DNA from: Hyphomonadaceae bacterium ML37
GTDB taxonomy: Bacteria > Pseudomonadota > Alphaproteobacteria > Caulobacterales > Maricaulaceae
DNA: 64,000 nucleotides
Assembly: GCA_027627685.1 (NCBI GenBank)
Contig: CP091241.1
Coordinates: forward strand, 1,613,191-1,677,190
Direction of reading: 5' to 3'
Shown in pieces: positions 9,146-17,048 of the stretch. Position numbers and translations under genes: made by a program. How positions within the stretch are numbered: the stretch's first letter is position 1; each line of letters begins with the position of its first letter. The notes under the pieces were generated by a model that did not search any database, had not been told where the DNA came from, and saw only the letters and a list, made by a program, of their open reading frames with translations.

Positions 9146-10095
9146 TCGGGCTGATTTTCGCCAAGGCTGGCGAGGAAATTGCGCACCACCATCACGCTGT
9201 CCTGCGGCGCTTCCTCCATGGGCATATGCCCCACATTCTCCAGCACCACGGCGCGCGCGTTGGGCATCGCCGCTTCAAAGCGCGCGGCGTTCTCCACTGG
9301 GATCATCACGTCGGTCGCCCCCCACAGGACGAGGGCCGGCGCCTCGACCCGCGCCAGATCCGGCTCCGGGTCTGGCAGGGTGAACAGATCAAGCCGCGCG
9401 ATCAGCGCTTCAGCGACGCCCGGGCTCTGCATCATGGCGCGGATGCGCGTCACCTGTTCGTCTGTGACCTTGTCGGGATCCGCGTAGAGCATCCGGGTGG
9501 CGCTGCGCACCGCCACTTCAGGCGCGGTGGTCAGGTACAGGCGCACGGGCAGAGGGATCGGCGCCGGTTCATCGCCCACGCCATGCATCGGGTAGCCGCC
9601 GGGGCTGACCAGCACCAGGCCCTCGACCCGGTCCGGATTGTCGGCGGCATAGCGCCACGCCACCAACCCGCCCAGCGACGAGCCGCCCAGCACAAAGCGC
9701 TCCGGGGCGGCCTCATCGAGCAAGGCTGCGACTTGCGCCACCGTGTCCGTCACGCTGTAGGCGCCATCGGCGCGCGCGCCGGTGAGGCCATGGCCGGGCA
9801 GGTCAAAGCGGATCACGCGGTAGTCGCGCGACAAATCCAGCGCCCATGCGTCCCACGTCTCCAGTGAATGGCTGAAGCCATGGATCAGCACCAGCGCCGG
9901 GGCGCCCGCCGGGCCCTCCTCGCGCACGCGCCAGGTCTGGCCGGCGGCCTCGACAAACCGGTCGGTGCCGGTTGGCAGGTCAGCGCGCGGAGCGGACGCC
10001 TGGAACGAGCCGGGCGTCAGGAAGACGAACACGGCGATCACCAGGATCGCAATCAGGATCAGGGCGCCCAGAATGCGCAGCAGCATGGTCTTCAT
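9142..10095 (-). CDS. Membrane-anchored alpha/beta hydrolase
   Basis: 317 residues. An N-terminal hydrophobic segment (about 5-28) looks like a signal anchor, so the enzyme probably faces the periplasm. The catalytic domain has the oxyanion motif HGFSH near residue 72, the nucleophile elbow GSSLG (Ser ~140), an acid in LWGATD and a base in VGHMPMEE. These are all residues of a working Ser-Asp-His triad of the AB_hydrolase_1 family. The substrate is unknown. It lies 15 bp downstream of the second hydrolase on the same strand, probably one unit with it and tetR. Confidence 0.85.
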   Translation of the reverse strand: MKTMLLRILGALILIAILVIAVFVFLTPGSFQASAPRADLPTGTDRFVEAAGQTWRVREEGPAGAPALVLIHGFSHSLETWDAWALDLSRDYRVIRFDLPGHGLTGARADGAYSVTDTVAQVAALLDEAAPERFVLGGSSLGGLVAWRYAADNPDRVEGLVLVSPGGYPMHGVGDEPAPIPLPVRLYLTTAPEVAVRSATRMLYADPDKVTDEQVTRIRAMMQSPGVAEALIARLDLFTLPDPEPDLARVEAPALVLWGATDVMIPVENAARFEAAMPNARAVVLENVGHMPMEEAPQDSVMVVRNFLASLGENQPD

Positions 10096-10110
10096 CCTTG
10101 AAACGCAGGC

Positions 10111-10974
10111 TCAGGCGAGCCCGGCGAGAAACGAATCTATGGCCCGGGCCGCTTCGGGCTCGGTCAGCAGCGGAGCATGGCCCACATCGGGGACTTCGGC
10201 ATAGGCCATATGCGGCGCGCGAGCGCGCATATCGTCCACGCAGGAGGCCGCCAGCAGATCCGTGATCGCGCCGCGCACCAGCAGCAGAGGGGAGGCGGCC
10301 AACGCCTCGAATTGCGGCCAGAGATTCGGCGGGGCCACCGCGCTGGAGCGCGCGAGCTTTGAAATGGCGGGATCATAGTCGAACACCACTTCGCCGGTTT
10401 CCAGCTCGCGGCAGGTGCGCCGGGCGAACGCCTCCCAGAACGCCTGGCCGGTTTCTTTGGGAAAGGCCTCGCCATTGATCGCGCGAACGGCGTCCGCCGC
10501 GGCGGACCAGTCGGCGAAAGGCCCTGAAGCCCCGCCCACATAGCCCTGAATGCGCGTCAGCCCCCTTGGGTCCAGCTCGGGCCCGATATCATTGATGATG
10601 GCGCCGGCGATCAGACCGGGGCGGCTTGCGGCCATGATCATGCTTATCAGCCCGCCCATAGAGGTGCCCAGCGTGATCACCCTGTCCCAACCGGCCTGGG
10701 CGAGGACGCCGAACATGTCCTGAACGTAGACGCCGGGATTGTAGTTTTCCGCGACCGGATCATGGTCCGAGTTTCCACGTCCGCGCACGTCAACCGCGAT
10801 TACCGAACGGCCCGCTGCTGTAATAGCCGGTATCACCGCTTCAAAGTCCCGGCTGTTGCGCGTCAGCCCGTGCATGCACAGGACCGGCAGGTGGTCAGAC
10901 CCCGCATCGTAGTGGCGGTGCCAGGTCTTCACGCCATCGGGCGCTGTGTAGTTGCGGGCAGTGTAGCCTGTCAT
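10111..10974 (-). CDS. Alpha/beta hydrolase, cytoplasmic
   Basis: 287 residues with no signal peptide. The AB_hydrolase_1 fold shows CMHGLTRN (oxyanion), VDVRGRGNSD, the nucleophile elbow GTSMGG (Ser ~105), an acid near GAITD and the base in DVGHAPLL, so the triad is intact. Its start codon overlaps the tetR stop as ATGA, which places it directly under that regulator. Together with the next hydrolase, the divergent TonB receptor and the MFS gene, it suggests processing of an imported ester or lactone-type substrate. The substrate cannot be read from sequence. Confidence 0.85.
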   Translation of the reverse strand: MTGYTARNYTAPDGVKTWHRHYDAGSDHLPVLCMHGLTRNSRDFEAVIPAITAAGRSVIAVDVRGRGNSDHDPVAENYNPGVYVQDMFGVLAQAGWDRVITLGTSMGGLISMIMAASRPGLIAGAIINDIGPELDPRGLTRIQGYVGGASGPFADWSAAADAVRAINGEAFPKETGQAFWEAFARRTCRELETGEVVFDYDPAISKLARSSAVAPPNLWPQFEALAASPLLLVRGAITDLLAASCVDDMRARAPHMAYAEVPDVGHAPLLTEPEAARAIDSFLAGLA

Positions 10975-11681
10975 GTGTTCGGGTTTCCTGCGGTCTGGTT
11001 CTCACGTTCGGCGCGCGCTTCGGCGTCCTTCGCGCACAGACGGCGAAACCCGGCTGCGATGAAGTCTGGCAGCCGGTCGGCGACGGCCTTGATGTCTGTG
11101 GATTTGCACATGCCACCGGACAAGGTATCGATCCGGCCCGTCTCGGCGAAAGTAAGCACCAGCGCGCCGGACAGGAAGTGATAGCTCCAGAACAGCTCTT
11201 CCTCGGGGCAATCGGGCAACGCCTTGCGGATGGACTGAAGGAAGCGGCGCACGATCGGGTCATAATATTTTGACATCACAGCGCCGCCCCAGTCCGGCGC
11301 GTTGGTGATCTGGCCGATCAGGGCGAAATAGCTTTTCCATCCCGGATCCCCGTGGATCGACCGGTCCAGCAGCGGATGGGTGAAGGCGGCGATGATCTGC
11401 TCGACGGTCGGCCCGCCTGGCCCGGCCTCGCGCTCACAGGCTTCCAGCTCCTGCAACCGGACCTGATTGAGCTGTTCGGCGCGGCGCAGCAAAACGTCGT
11501 CGAACAGCTCTCGCTTGCCGCCGAAATAATACGTCACCAGAGCCGGGTCACTCTCGGCTTCGCGCGCGATCTCCCGGACAGTCACGCCGTGGAAGCCCTT
11601 GAGGGCGAACAGTTTCTCGGCTGCGTCGAGCAGCTTCTCGCGGGTGACTTCACCGCGGCCGAGTTTGCGGGCGACTGCCAT
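10971..11681 (-). CDS. TetR-family transcriptional regulator
   Basis: 236 residues from the ATG at 11679-11681 (MAVARKLGRGEV); an upstream frame extension lacks conservation and runs into the promoter region. The N-terminal helix-turn-helix (about residues 15-60) contains LLDAAEKLFALKGFHGVTVREIA and DPALVTYYFGGKRELF, here quoted in pieces, the classic TetR layout. The C-terminal ligand-binding region has the TetR_C form seen near CerR/YbiH-like regulators. It is divergent from the TonB receptor gene and overlaps the hydrolase gene by 4 bp. A 12-bp palindrome between the genes is the likely operator, so I infer ligand-relieved repression of both sides. Confidence 0.88.
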   Translation of the reverse strand: MAVARKLGRGEVTREKLLDAAEKLFALKGFHGVTVREIAREAESDPALVTYYFGGKRELFDDVLLRRAEQLNQVRLQELEACEREAGPGGPTVEQIIAAFTHPLLDRSIHGDPGWKSYFALIGQITNAPDWGGAVMSKYYDPIVRRFLQSIRKALPDCPEEELFWSYHFLSGALVLTFAETGRIDTLSGGMCKSTDIKAVADRLPDFIAAGFRRLCAKDAEARAERENQTAGNPNT

Positions 11682-11801
11682 GCGGCCTCGCTTGTTTTGG
11701 GAGCAGTTGGAACGGTCGCTCCGGGTCCGGACAGTGTGGCGCTCACGCCTCACAGATTTGTCTCAACGTCTGAGGAAAGTCTAATTGCCGTTGACTTTTC
11801 A

Positions 11802-11813
11802 TTCAACGTTGAA
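11802..11813. promoter_or_regulatory. Perfect 12-bp palindrome, likely TetR operator between divergent promoters
   Basis: TTCAACGTTGAA is a perfect inverted repeat. It sits between a plus-strand -35-like TTGACT (11791-11796) and -10-like AATTAT (11813-11818, 4 of 6 matches, spacer 16). On the minus strand a -35-like TTGAAT (11801-11806) and -10-like TAGACT (11778-11783, spacer 17) overlap the same site. A related imperfect repeat, CTCAACGTCTGAG, lies at 11762-11774. This is the geometry expected for a TetR repressor controlling itself and the receptor gene. The promoter boxes are read by eye. Confidence 0.5.
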
Positions 11814-11875
11814 ATTATCGCCGCCGAAGCGCCCCGTCAGTTGGGCGCACGGGCAATACCAGGGAGGGATGCTCA

Positions 11876-14167
11876 ATGACCATGCTCAAGAAAATTACGA
11901 CGGCTGCTGTCCTGTTGACCAGCGCATCGTGCCTGCCGTTCGCTGCTGCGGCGGTCGCTCAGGAAACCAGCGCCAGCGACGCTCCGGCCCGTGACGTGAT
12001 AACGGTCACCGCCCGGCGCCGCGAAGAGTCACTGCAGGACGTCCCGGTCTCGGTGACGGCCTATTCCGGCGCCCAGCTGGAAGCCATCGGCGCCCAGGAC
12101 ATCACCCGAATCGCCCAGACCACGCCGAACGTGACGCTGGAAGTGTCGCGCGGCACCAACTCGACGCTGTCCGCCTTCATCCGCGGCGTCGGCCAGCAGG
12201 ACCCGGTCGCCGGCTTCGAAGCAGGCGTGGGCATCTATATCGACGACGTGTATCTCAACCGTCCCCAGGGCGCCGTTCTGGACATTTTTGACGTCGAGCG
12301 CATCGAAGTGCTGCGCGGCCCGCAAGGCACGCTCTATGGCCGCAACACGGTCGGCGGCGCGGTGAAGTATGTGACCCGCCGTCTCGATGCCGAATCGCCG
12401 ACCTTCTCCGCGCGCCTGAATATCGGCAGCTACGAGCAGCGCGATCTGATCCTGACCGGTTCGGCGCCGCTCACCGACACGTTCCGCGTCGGCGGCGCAA
12501 TTGCGCGTCTGAACCGTGGCGGTTTCGGCACGAACCTGACCAATGGCGAAGACAATTACGACAAGGATGTCTGGGCCGGCCGGATCTCCGCCGAGTTCGA
12601 GCCCACCGACCGCATCTTCATCCGCGCGGTCTATGACCGCACCGAAGACTCGTCCAATCCGCGCGGCGGCCACCGTCTGATCACCTCGCTCCTGACCGGC
12701 GCGCCCGTGCTCGACAACGAGTTCGACACCCGGGCCGGCCTGAACGTCGTCGACCAGAACATCGAAGCGCAGGGCCTGTCGCTGTCGGGTGATTTCCAGA
12801 TCAATGACCAGTGGACCTTCCGCTCCATCACCGCATGGCGCGAAGACAGCTCCGTCACCCCGATTGACTTTGACTCGCTTCCCGCCGCTGACCTCGATGT
12901 GCCGGCGATCTATGAGAACGAGCAGTTCAGCCAGGAATTCCAGCTGGTCTACACCGGCGAGCGCCTGAATGGCATCATCGGCGCTTACTATCTCGACGCG
13001 GAAGCCTCAACGGTGTTCGACGTGGTGCTGGCCAATACCGGCGCGCTGATCGGCCTGCCGGGCCTGAACGCCCAGACCTTCGGCGACGTCAGCACTGAAA
13101 CCTGGTCGATCTTTGGCGACTTCTCCTACGATCTGACCCCCGAATGGTCGGTGTCGCTGGGCGCGCGCTACACCCATGACGAGCGCTCCTCCATCGTTCT
13201 GCGCCGCACCTATATCGGCGGCTTCTCGGAGTTCTTCGGCGGCAATCCGACCCTGATCGCCACCACCTCGGACTTCAACGGCTCGGAAAGCTGGACTGAT
13301 TTCAGCCCGCGCCTGTCGGTCTCCTATCGTCCTGACGACGCGAACAATTTTTACGCCAGCTTCTCCCAGGGCTTCAAAGGCGGCAGCTTCGACCCGCGCG
13401 GCCAGACCTCTGTGGCGATCGGCGCCGGCATTGACGTGTTCGAGTTCATGCGCTTCGAGCCGGAAACCGTGAACGCCTACGAGGCGGGCTGGAAGTTCGC
13501 CGACGGCCCGTACCGTCACTCGCTGGCCTTCTTTTACAATGACTACACCGACGTTCAGGTGCCCGGCTCCATCGGCGTGGACACTGATAATGACGGCGTG
13601 TTCGATACCTTCTCGGGCGTGACCACCAATGCCGGTGCGGCGACCATCTGGGGCTTCGAGTATGAAGGCGCCCTGGGCCTGGCCGAAGACGCCTTCAGAA
13701 CTGGAGACACGCTCGATTTCAACTGGGCTGTGGGTTACCTGAATGGCCAGTATGATCAGTTCATCAACGCCTTCGGCGTGGACGTTTCCGATACGGCGGT
13801 GATCCAGAACACCCCCGAATGGATGGCCGCGGGCACGCTGAACTACACCGTGCCGGTGTCCAACGGCGCCCTGTCGATCATCAACACGCTGGCCTATCGC
13901 GGCGCCTACAGCCAGTTCGAGATCCCCAATGCGACGCTGGATCAGGACGGCTACACCCTGTGGAACGCCTCGGCGGTCTGGAACTCCAATGACGGCCGCT
14001 GGCAGGCGGGCGTTCATGGCCGCAACCTGACCGACGAGCGCTACAAGGTGTCGGGCTATAACTTCATGAACGCCAACGGCACGCCGAACCTTGGTCTCGA
14101 AGGCACGCTGACCGCCTTCTACGGCGATCCGCGCACCGTCACCGCCACTATCGCATTCCGCTACTAG
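11876..14167 (+). CDS. TonB-dependent outer-membrane receptor
   Basis: 763 residues. The signal peptide ends near AAAVAQE. A TonB-box-like segment DVITVTARRREESLQ follows, then the plug domain (about 50-165, with YGRNTVGGAVKYVT) and a 22-strand beta barrel ending in an aromatic residue (AFRY), as needed for outer-membrane insertion. The type is the TBDR subgroup abundant in Caulobacterales and sphingomonads that takes up unknown carbon compounds, not a recognisable siderophore receptor. It is divergent from tetR, followed by a strong terminator and then the MFS gene, so uptake across both membranes is encoded side by side. Confidence 0.93.
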   Translation: MTMLKKITTAAVLLTSASCLPFAAAAVAQETSASDAPARDVITVTARRREESLQDVPVSVTAYSGAQLEAIGAQDITRIAQTTPNVTLEVSRGTNSTLSAFIRGVGQQDPVAGFEAGVGIYIDDVYLNRPQGAVLDIFDVERIEVLRGPQGTLYGRNTVGGAVKYVTRRLDAESPTFSARLNIGSYEQRDLILTGSAPLTDTFRVGGAIARLNRGGFGTNLTNGEDNYDKDVWAGRISAEFEPTDRIFIRAVYDRTEDSSNPRGGHRLITSLLTGAPVLDNEFDTRAGLNVVDQNIEAQGLSLSGDFQINDQWTFRSITAWREDSSVTPIDFDSLPAADLDVPAIYENEQFSQEFQLVYTGERLNGIIGAYYLDAEASTVFDVVLANTGALIGLPGLNAQTFGDVSTETWSIFGDFSYDLTPEWSVSLGARYTHDERSSIVLRRTYIGGFSEFFGGNPTLIATTSDFNGSESWTDFSPRLSVSYRPDDANNFYASFSQGFKGGSFDPRGQTSVAIGAGIDVFEFMRFEPETVNAYEAGWKFADGPYRHSLAFFYNDYTDVQVPGSIGVDTDNDGVFDTFSGVTTNAGAATIWGFEYEGALGLAEDAFRTGDTLDFNWAVGYLNGQYDQFINAFGVDVSDTAVIQNTPEWMAAGTLNYTVPVSNGALSIINTLAYRGAYSQFEIPNATLDQDGYTLWNASAVWNSNDGRWQAGVHGRNLTDERYKVSGYNFMNANGTPNLGLEGTLTAFYGDPRTVTATIAFRY

Positions 14168-14186
14168 GGGGGCAGGCGAGGGGGAC

Positions 14187-14230
14187 AAGCGCCGCTGCGC
14201 CCGGAACCGGGCCAGCGGCGCTTTTTCTTT
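14187..14230 (+). terminator. Rho-independent terminator after the TonB receptor gene
   Basis: AAGCGCCGCTG (14187-14197) pairs perfectly with CAGCGGCGCTT (14213-14223). The loop contains a further CCCGG/CCGGG pairing, and TTTTTCTTT follows. It lies 20 bp after the receptor stop and separates it from the MFS gene. Confidence 0.9.
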
Positions 14231-14305
14231 GCAGTGACGGATACTTCGGTTCCATCATGACGCCTGCGCCCTGGAGCGCCAAAAAGACAGACCATGGGGA
14301 GCGAC

Positions 14306-16138
14306 ATGACCACCGCCAGCCAGTCTCCGGGGGCCGCCGAGCCCGCGCCGCCCACGACGCGCTATCGCGCGTGGGTCCTGTTCATGCTCTTCATCGTTTA
14401 CGCGTTCAATTTCCTGGACCGGCAGATCATCTCGATCCTGGCGATTCCGATCCGCGAGGATTTGGGGCTGGATGACCGCCAGCTCGGCCTTTTGGGCGGC
14501 ATCGCGTTTGCCGCGCTCTATTCCACGCTGGGCGTGCCCATCGCGTGGTTGGCCGACCGGTCCAATCGAACCTGGATCATCACGATTTCGCTTACTGTCT
14601 GGAGCGGCTTCACGGCTGTGTGCGGCTTTGCTCAGAATTTCTGGCAGCTGTTCGCCGCCCGGGTCGGCGTCGGGGTGGGCGAGGCCGGCGGCGTCGCCCC
14701 GTCCTATTCCCTGATCGCAGACTATTTTCCGCCGGACGCCCGTGCGCGCGCGCTGGCGATATACTCGCTGGGCATTCCCATCGGCAGCGCCTTCGGCGTG
14801 GTGGCCGGGGCGCAAATTGCGGGCGGAGCCATTGGCGAGGATCTCGACTGGCGCGCCGCCTTCATCATTGTGGGTCTGGCCGGCGTGCTGATCGCGCCCA
14901 TTTTCAAACTCACCATGCGCGAACCCAAGCGCGGCGGGCTGGACGTCAAGGCCGGCGCCGCTGCGGCCAAGCTCCAGCCCGAGCCGGGTGAGGCGGCGAG
15001 CGTTGGCGTGCCGGGCGAAATGGGCGCGCGGATCGTGGGCGCGCCGATGCGGCCAGGCGTCATGGCCTCGATCACCCAGGCCCTCGGATCCATCGCGGCG
15101 TTCTCCGGACGCGCCCGGCGGTCAATCTTCTGGTGGCCGTATCTGTTTGTGTTCTTCGCACAGCTGGTCGTCACGACCGTCCACCTGTTCACGCAGCTCC
15201 CCTTCATCTTGCTGCTCGTTTCGGCCTGCCTGCCGGCCCTGCTGCTGGCGACAGCAGTGCGCCGCATGAACGATTGCGGCCGGTCGCCGCTATGGCTGGT
15301 TGTGCCGATCGCGGTCCAGGCTGCGGGGCAGTATCTGTTCGTCACCGGCATGGCCCCGGCGGGGGTTCTTCTCGGCCTGGCCGGGTTCATGACGCTGGTC
15401 GGTTTCCTGGCCGCGCCGTCAGCGCCGGACAATGCGCACGGGCCGTCACCGGTCCCGGCCGACTATCTCGAGCGGCTGTACAAGCTCGCTAACCCGGGCA
15501 TTCCTGATGTTCTGGCGGTGCTGATCCCCAAGCGGTCCTTCTGGCTTCTGGTGCTCGGCGCGTCCTGTTCGTCCATGATGGGATATGGCGTGTTTTTCTG
15601 GGTGCCCAGCTTCTTCGCCCGCAGTTTCCAGCTCGACATCATCTCCACCGGCTGGCTGTTTGGCGGCATATTGTTCGTCGGCGGCACGCTAGGCATCTTG
15701 CTGGGCGGCGTGCTCGGGGACCTGATGGGGAAGGGCTCCAAGAAAATGTATGCGATCGTGCCTGCGGTCGCCTTCTTCCTGGCCTTCCCGATGTATGTGG
15801 CTGGAACCCTCGCGCCGACGCCGTTGATCGGCGCCTTGATCTTCATCATCCCCACAGGTCTCGGCCTCGCCTGGCTTGGCCCGACATTGTCTGCGTTCCA
15901 ACATCTGGCGCCTTCGAATATGCGCTCCATGGCCTCGGCGGTGTTCCTGCTGATCAACAATCTGCTCGGCATCGGCGTCGGCGTTTATGTGCTGGGCGAG
16001 ATCTCCACCCTGCTCACGCCGGTCTTCCAGCAGGAAGCGCTGCGCTATTCGATCATGGTCGGCGCCTCGCTCTACGCGGTGGCCGGCGTGCTGTTCCTGG
16101 TGGCCTCGCGCACCATTGTGCGCGACTGGGAAAAGTAG
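14306..16138 (+). CDS. MFS transporter (spinster-like) with inserted DUF805 domain
   Basis: 610 residues from the ATG at 14306, which has GGGGAG five bases upstream; the ATG at 14294 lacks a ribosome site. The N-terminal half is a normal MFS six-helix bundle with FNFLDRQIISIL and the loop motif WLADRSNR. The C-terminal half (from about residue 395) has the second bundle. Between them, at about 255-385, lies a complete DUF805-like domain: FSGRARRSIFWW, VRRMNDCGRSPLW and APDNAHGPSP match the family's three landmarks. DUF805 proteins are normally small separate membrane proteins, so this is a domain insertion in the helix 6-7 loop. The substrate is unknown; the neighbouring TonB receptor suggests the same cargo. 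Confidence 0.85.
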   Translation: MTTASQSPGAAEPAPPTTRYRAWVLFMLFIVYAFNFLDRQIISILAIPIREDLGLDDRQLGLLGGIAFAALYSTLGVPIAWLADRSNRTWIITISLTVWSGFTAVCGFAQNFWQLFAARVGVGVGEAGGVAPSYSLIADYFPPDARARALAIYSLGIPIGSAFGVVAGAQIAGGAIGEDLDWRAAFIIVGLAGVLIAPIFKLTMREPKRGGLDVKAGAAAAKLQPEPGEAASVGVPGEMGARIVGAPMRPGVMASITQALGSIAAFSGRARRSIFWWPYLFVFFAQLVVTTVHLFTQLPFILLLVSACLPALLLATAVRRMNDCGRSPLWLVVPIAVQAAGQYLFVTGMAPAGVLLGLAGFMTLVGFLAAPSAPDNAHGPSPVPADYLERLYKLANPGIPDVLAVLIPKRSFWLLVLGASCSSMMGYGVFFWVPSFFARSFQLDIISTGWLFGGILFVGGTLGILLGGVLGDLMGKGSKKMYAIVPAVAFFLAFPMYVAGTLAPTPLIGALIFIIPTGLGLAWLGPTLSAFQHLAPSNMRSMASAVFLLINNLLGIGVGVYVLGEISTLLTPVFQQEALRYSIMVGASLYAVAGVLFLVASRTIVRDWEK

Positions 16139-16177
16139 CGGTCCCACCGCCCGGCGTCCGCGCCGGCACATCAAACG

Positions 16178-16211
16178 CAAAAAGGGCGGCTGTGGGTGCA
16201 CAGCCGCCCTT
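16178..16211 (-). terminator. Terminator for the DJ-1/PfpI-like gene, probably bidirectional
   Basis: A perfect 13-bp stem (16182-16194 with 16199-16211, AAGGGCGGCTGTG and its complement) has a 4-nt loop. On the minus strand it is followed by TTTTTGCG. It lies 26 bp past the minus-strand gene end and 44 bp past the MFS stop, so it may also stop MFS transcription, although the plus-strand side lacks a good T tract. Confidence 0.85.
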
Positions 16212-16236
16212 CCTGTCTGGATGCGTCGAACCGGCG

Positions 16237-16782
16237 TCAGGCCGCCGCTTCCACCATGCTCAGCGTCTTGACGAAGGTGGAGATGGCGTCGGTGCGCCCG
16301 TCTTCACCGCTGGCCGCGAACAGATCGCCACGCAGCGCCAGCACGGCGTCGCCGCTGTCATTGGGCGTCTTGCCTGCCGCTTCGGTGACCCAGGCGGCCG
16401 CTTCGCCCATCGCCAGCACAGGCTTGCCCGCCGACAGGAAAGCCTGGATGAACAGGCGCGATTCCTGATCCTCGATCAGGCGCGCAATGCCGCGTTCGCC
16501 GCCGGGAACCAGCAGTCCGGCATAGGCGCTGGCGGGCTGTTCGCCGGGATGGCTGTCCACCACGAAATTCATTTCCTCATTGGCCGCAGACCGTCCGCTC
16601 ACCAGCGACTTGTTCGGGCTGACGATGACGGTGCGGTAGCTGCCGCGCTCGGCGGCGGTCGCCACTTCGGTCAGGTCTGACGCATCAAATCCGTCAGCCA
16701 GCAGTACGGCGATGTCTCCGGCCTCGCCAATCTGGGCAAGGTCGATACGGTCGGGACGGTTGGACGGTCGAGTAAAAGCCAC
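16237..16782 (-). CDS. DJ-1/PfpI-fold protein lacking the nucleophile cysteine
   Basis: 181 residues with no cysteine at all. The fold is suggested by DIAVLLADGFDASDL near residue 23, an EEMNFVVDSHPGEQ region, LLVPGG near 91 and AGKPVLAMGEAAAW near 119. In active DJ-1/PfpI proteins the last motif is a nucleophile elbow with Cys (AxCHG); here it is AMGEA, so protease, glyoxalase or peroxidase chemistry is not expected. The closest layout I know is the catalytically silent DJ-1-like C-terminal domain of large-subunit catalases, here as a free protein. It is divergent from the osmolyte operon and carries its own terminator. A stress role is a guess from context. Confidence 0.65.
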   Translation of the reverse strand: MAFTRPSNRPDRIDLAQIGEAGDIAVLLADGFDASDLTEVATAAERGSYRTVIVSPNKSLVSGRSAANEEMNFVVDSHPGEQPASAYAGLLVPGGERGIARLIEDQESRLFIQAFLSAGKPVLAMGEAAAWVTEAAGKTPNDSGDAVLALRGDLFAASGEDGRTDAISTFVKTLSMVEAAA

Positions 16783-17048
16783 ATTTCCTCCTGGCGCCTC
16801 TGATGGCGCTCCACAAACTTTGACAAATGTCGTGACAGGGTGAACGTAGGAAGAAGCTGAGCAACGTCAACATCGCGCAGTGTAATATCAGGCGAAAATC
16901 GGCGTTAACGCCCGCAATTGCCGTGCAAAACTTGCAATCCCGCTCGAATTTCACGACATAGAGCCCGCGCAAAGCCCTGAGGGGCTGCGGAAATTCACAA
17001 GCCATTTGTATGGCCCGTGGCAGGAAAATCCGGGAAAGGAAGACGTGC

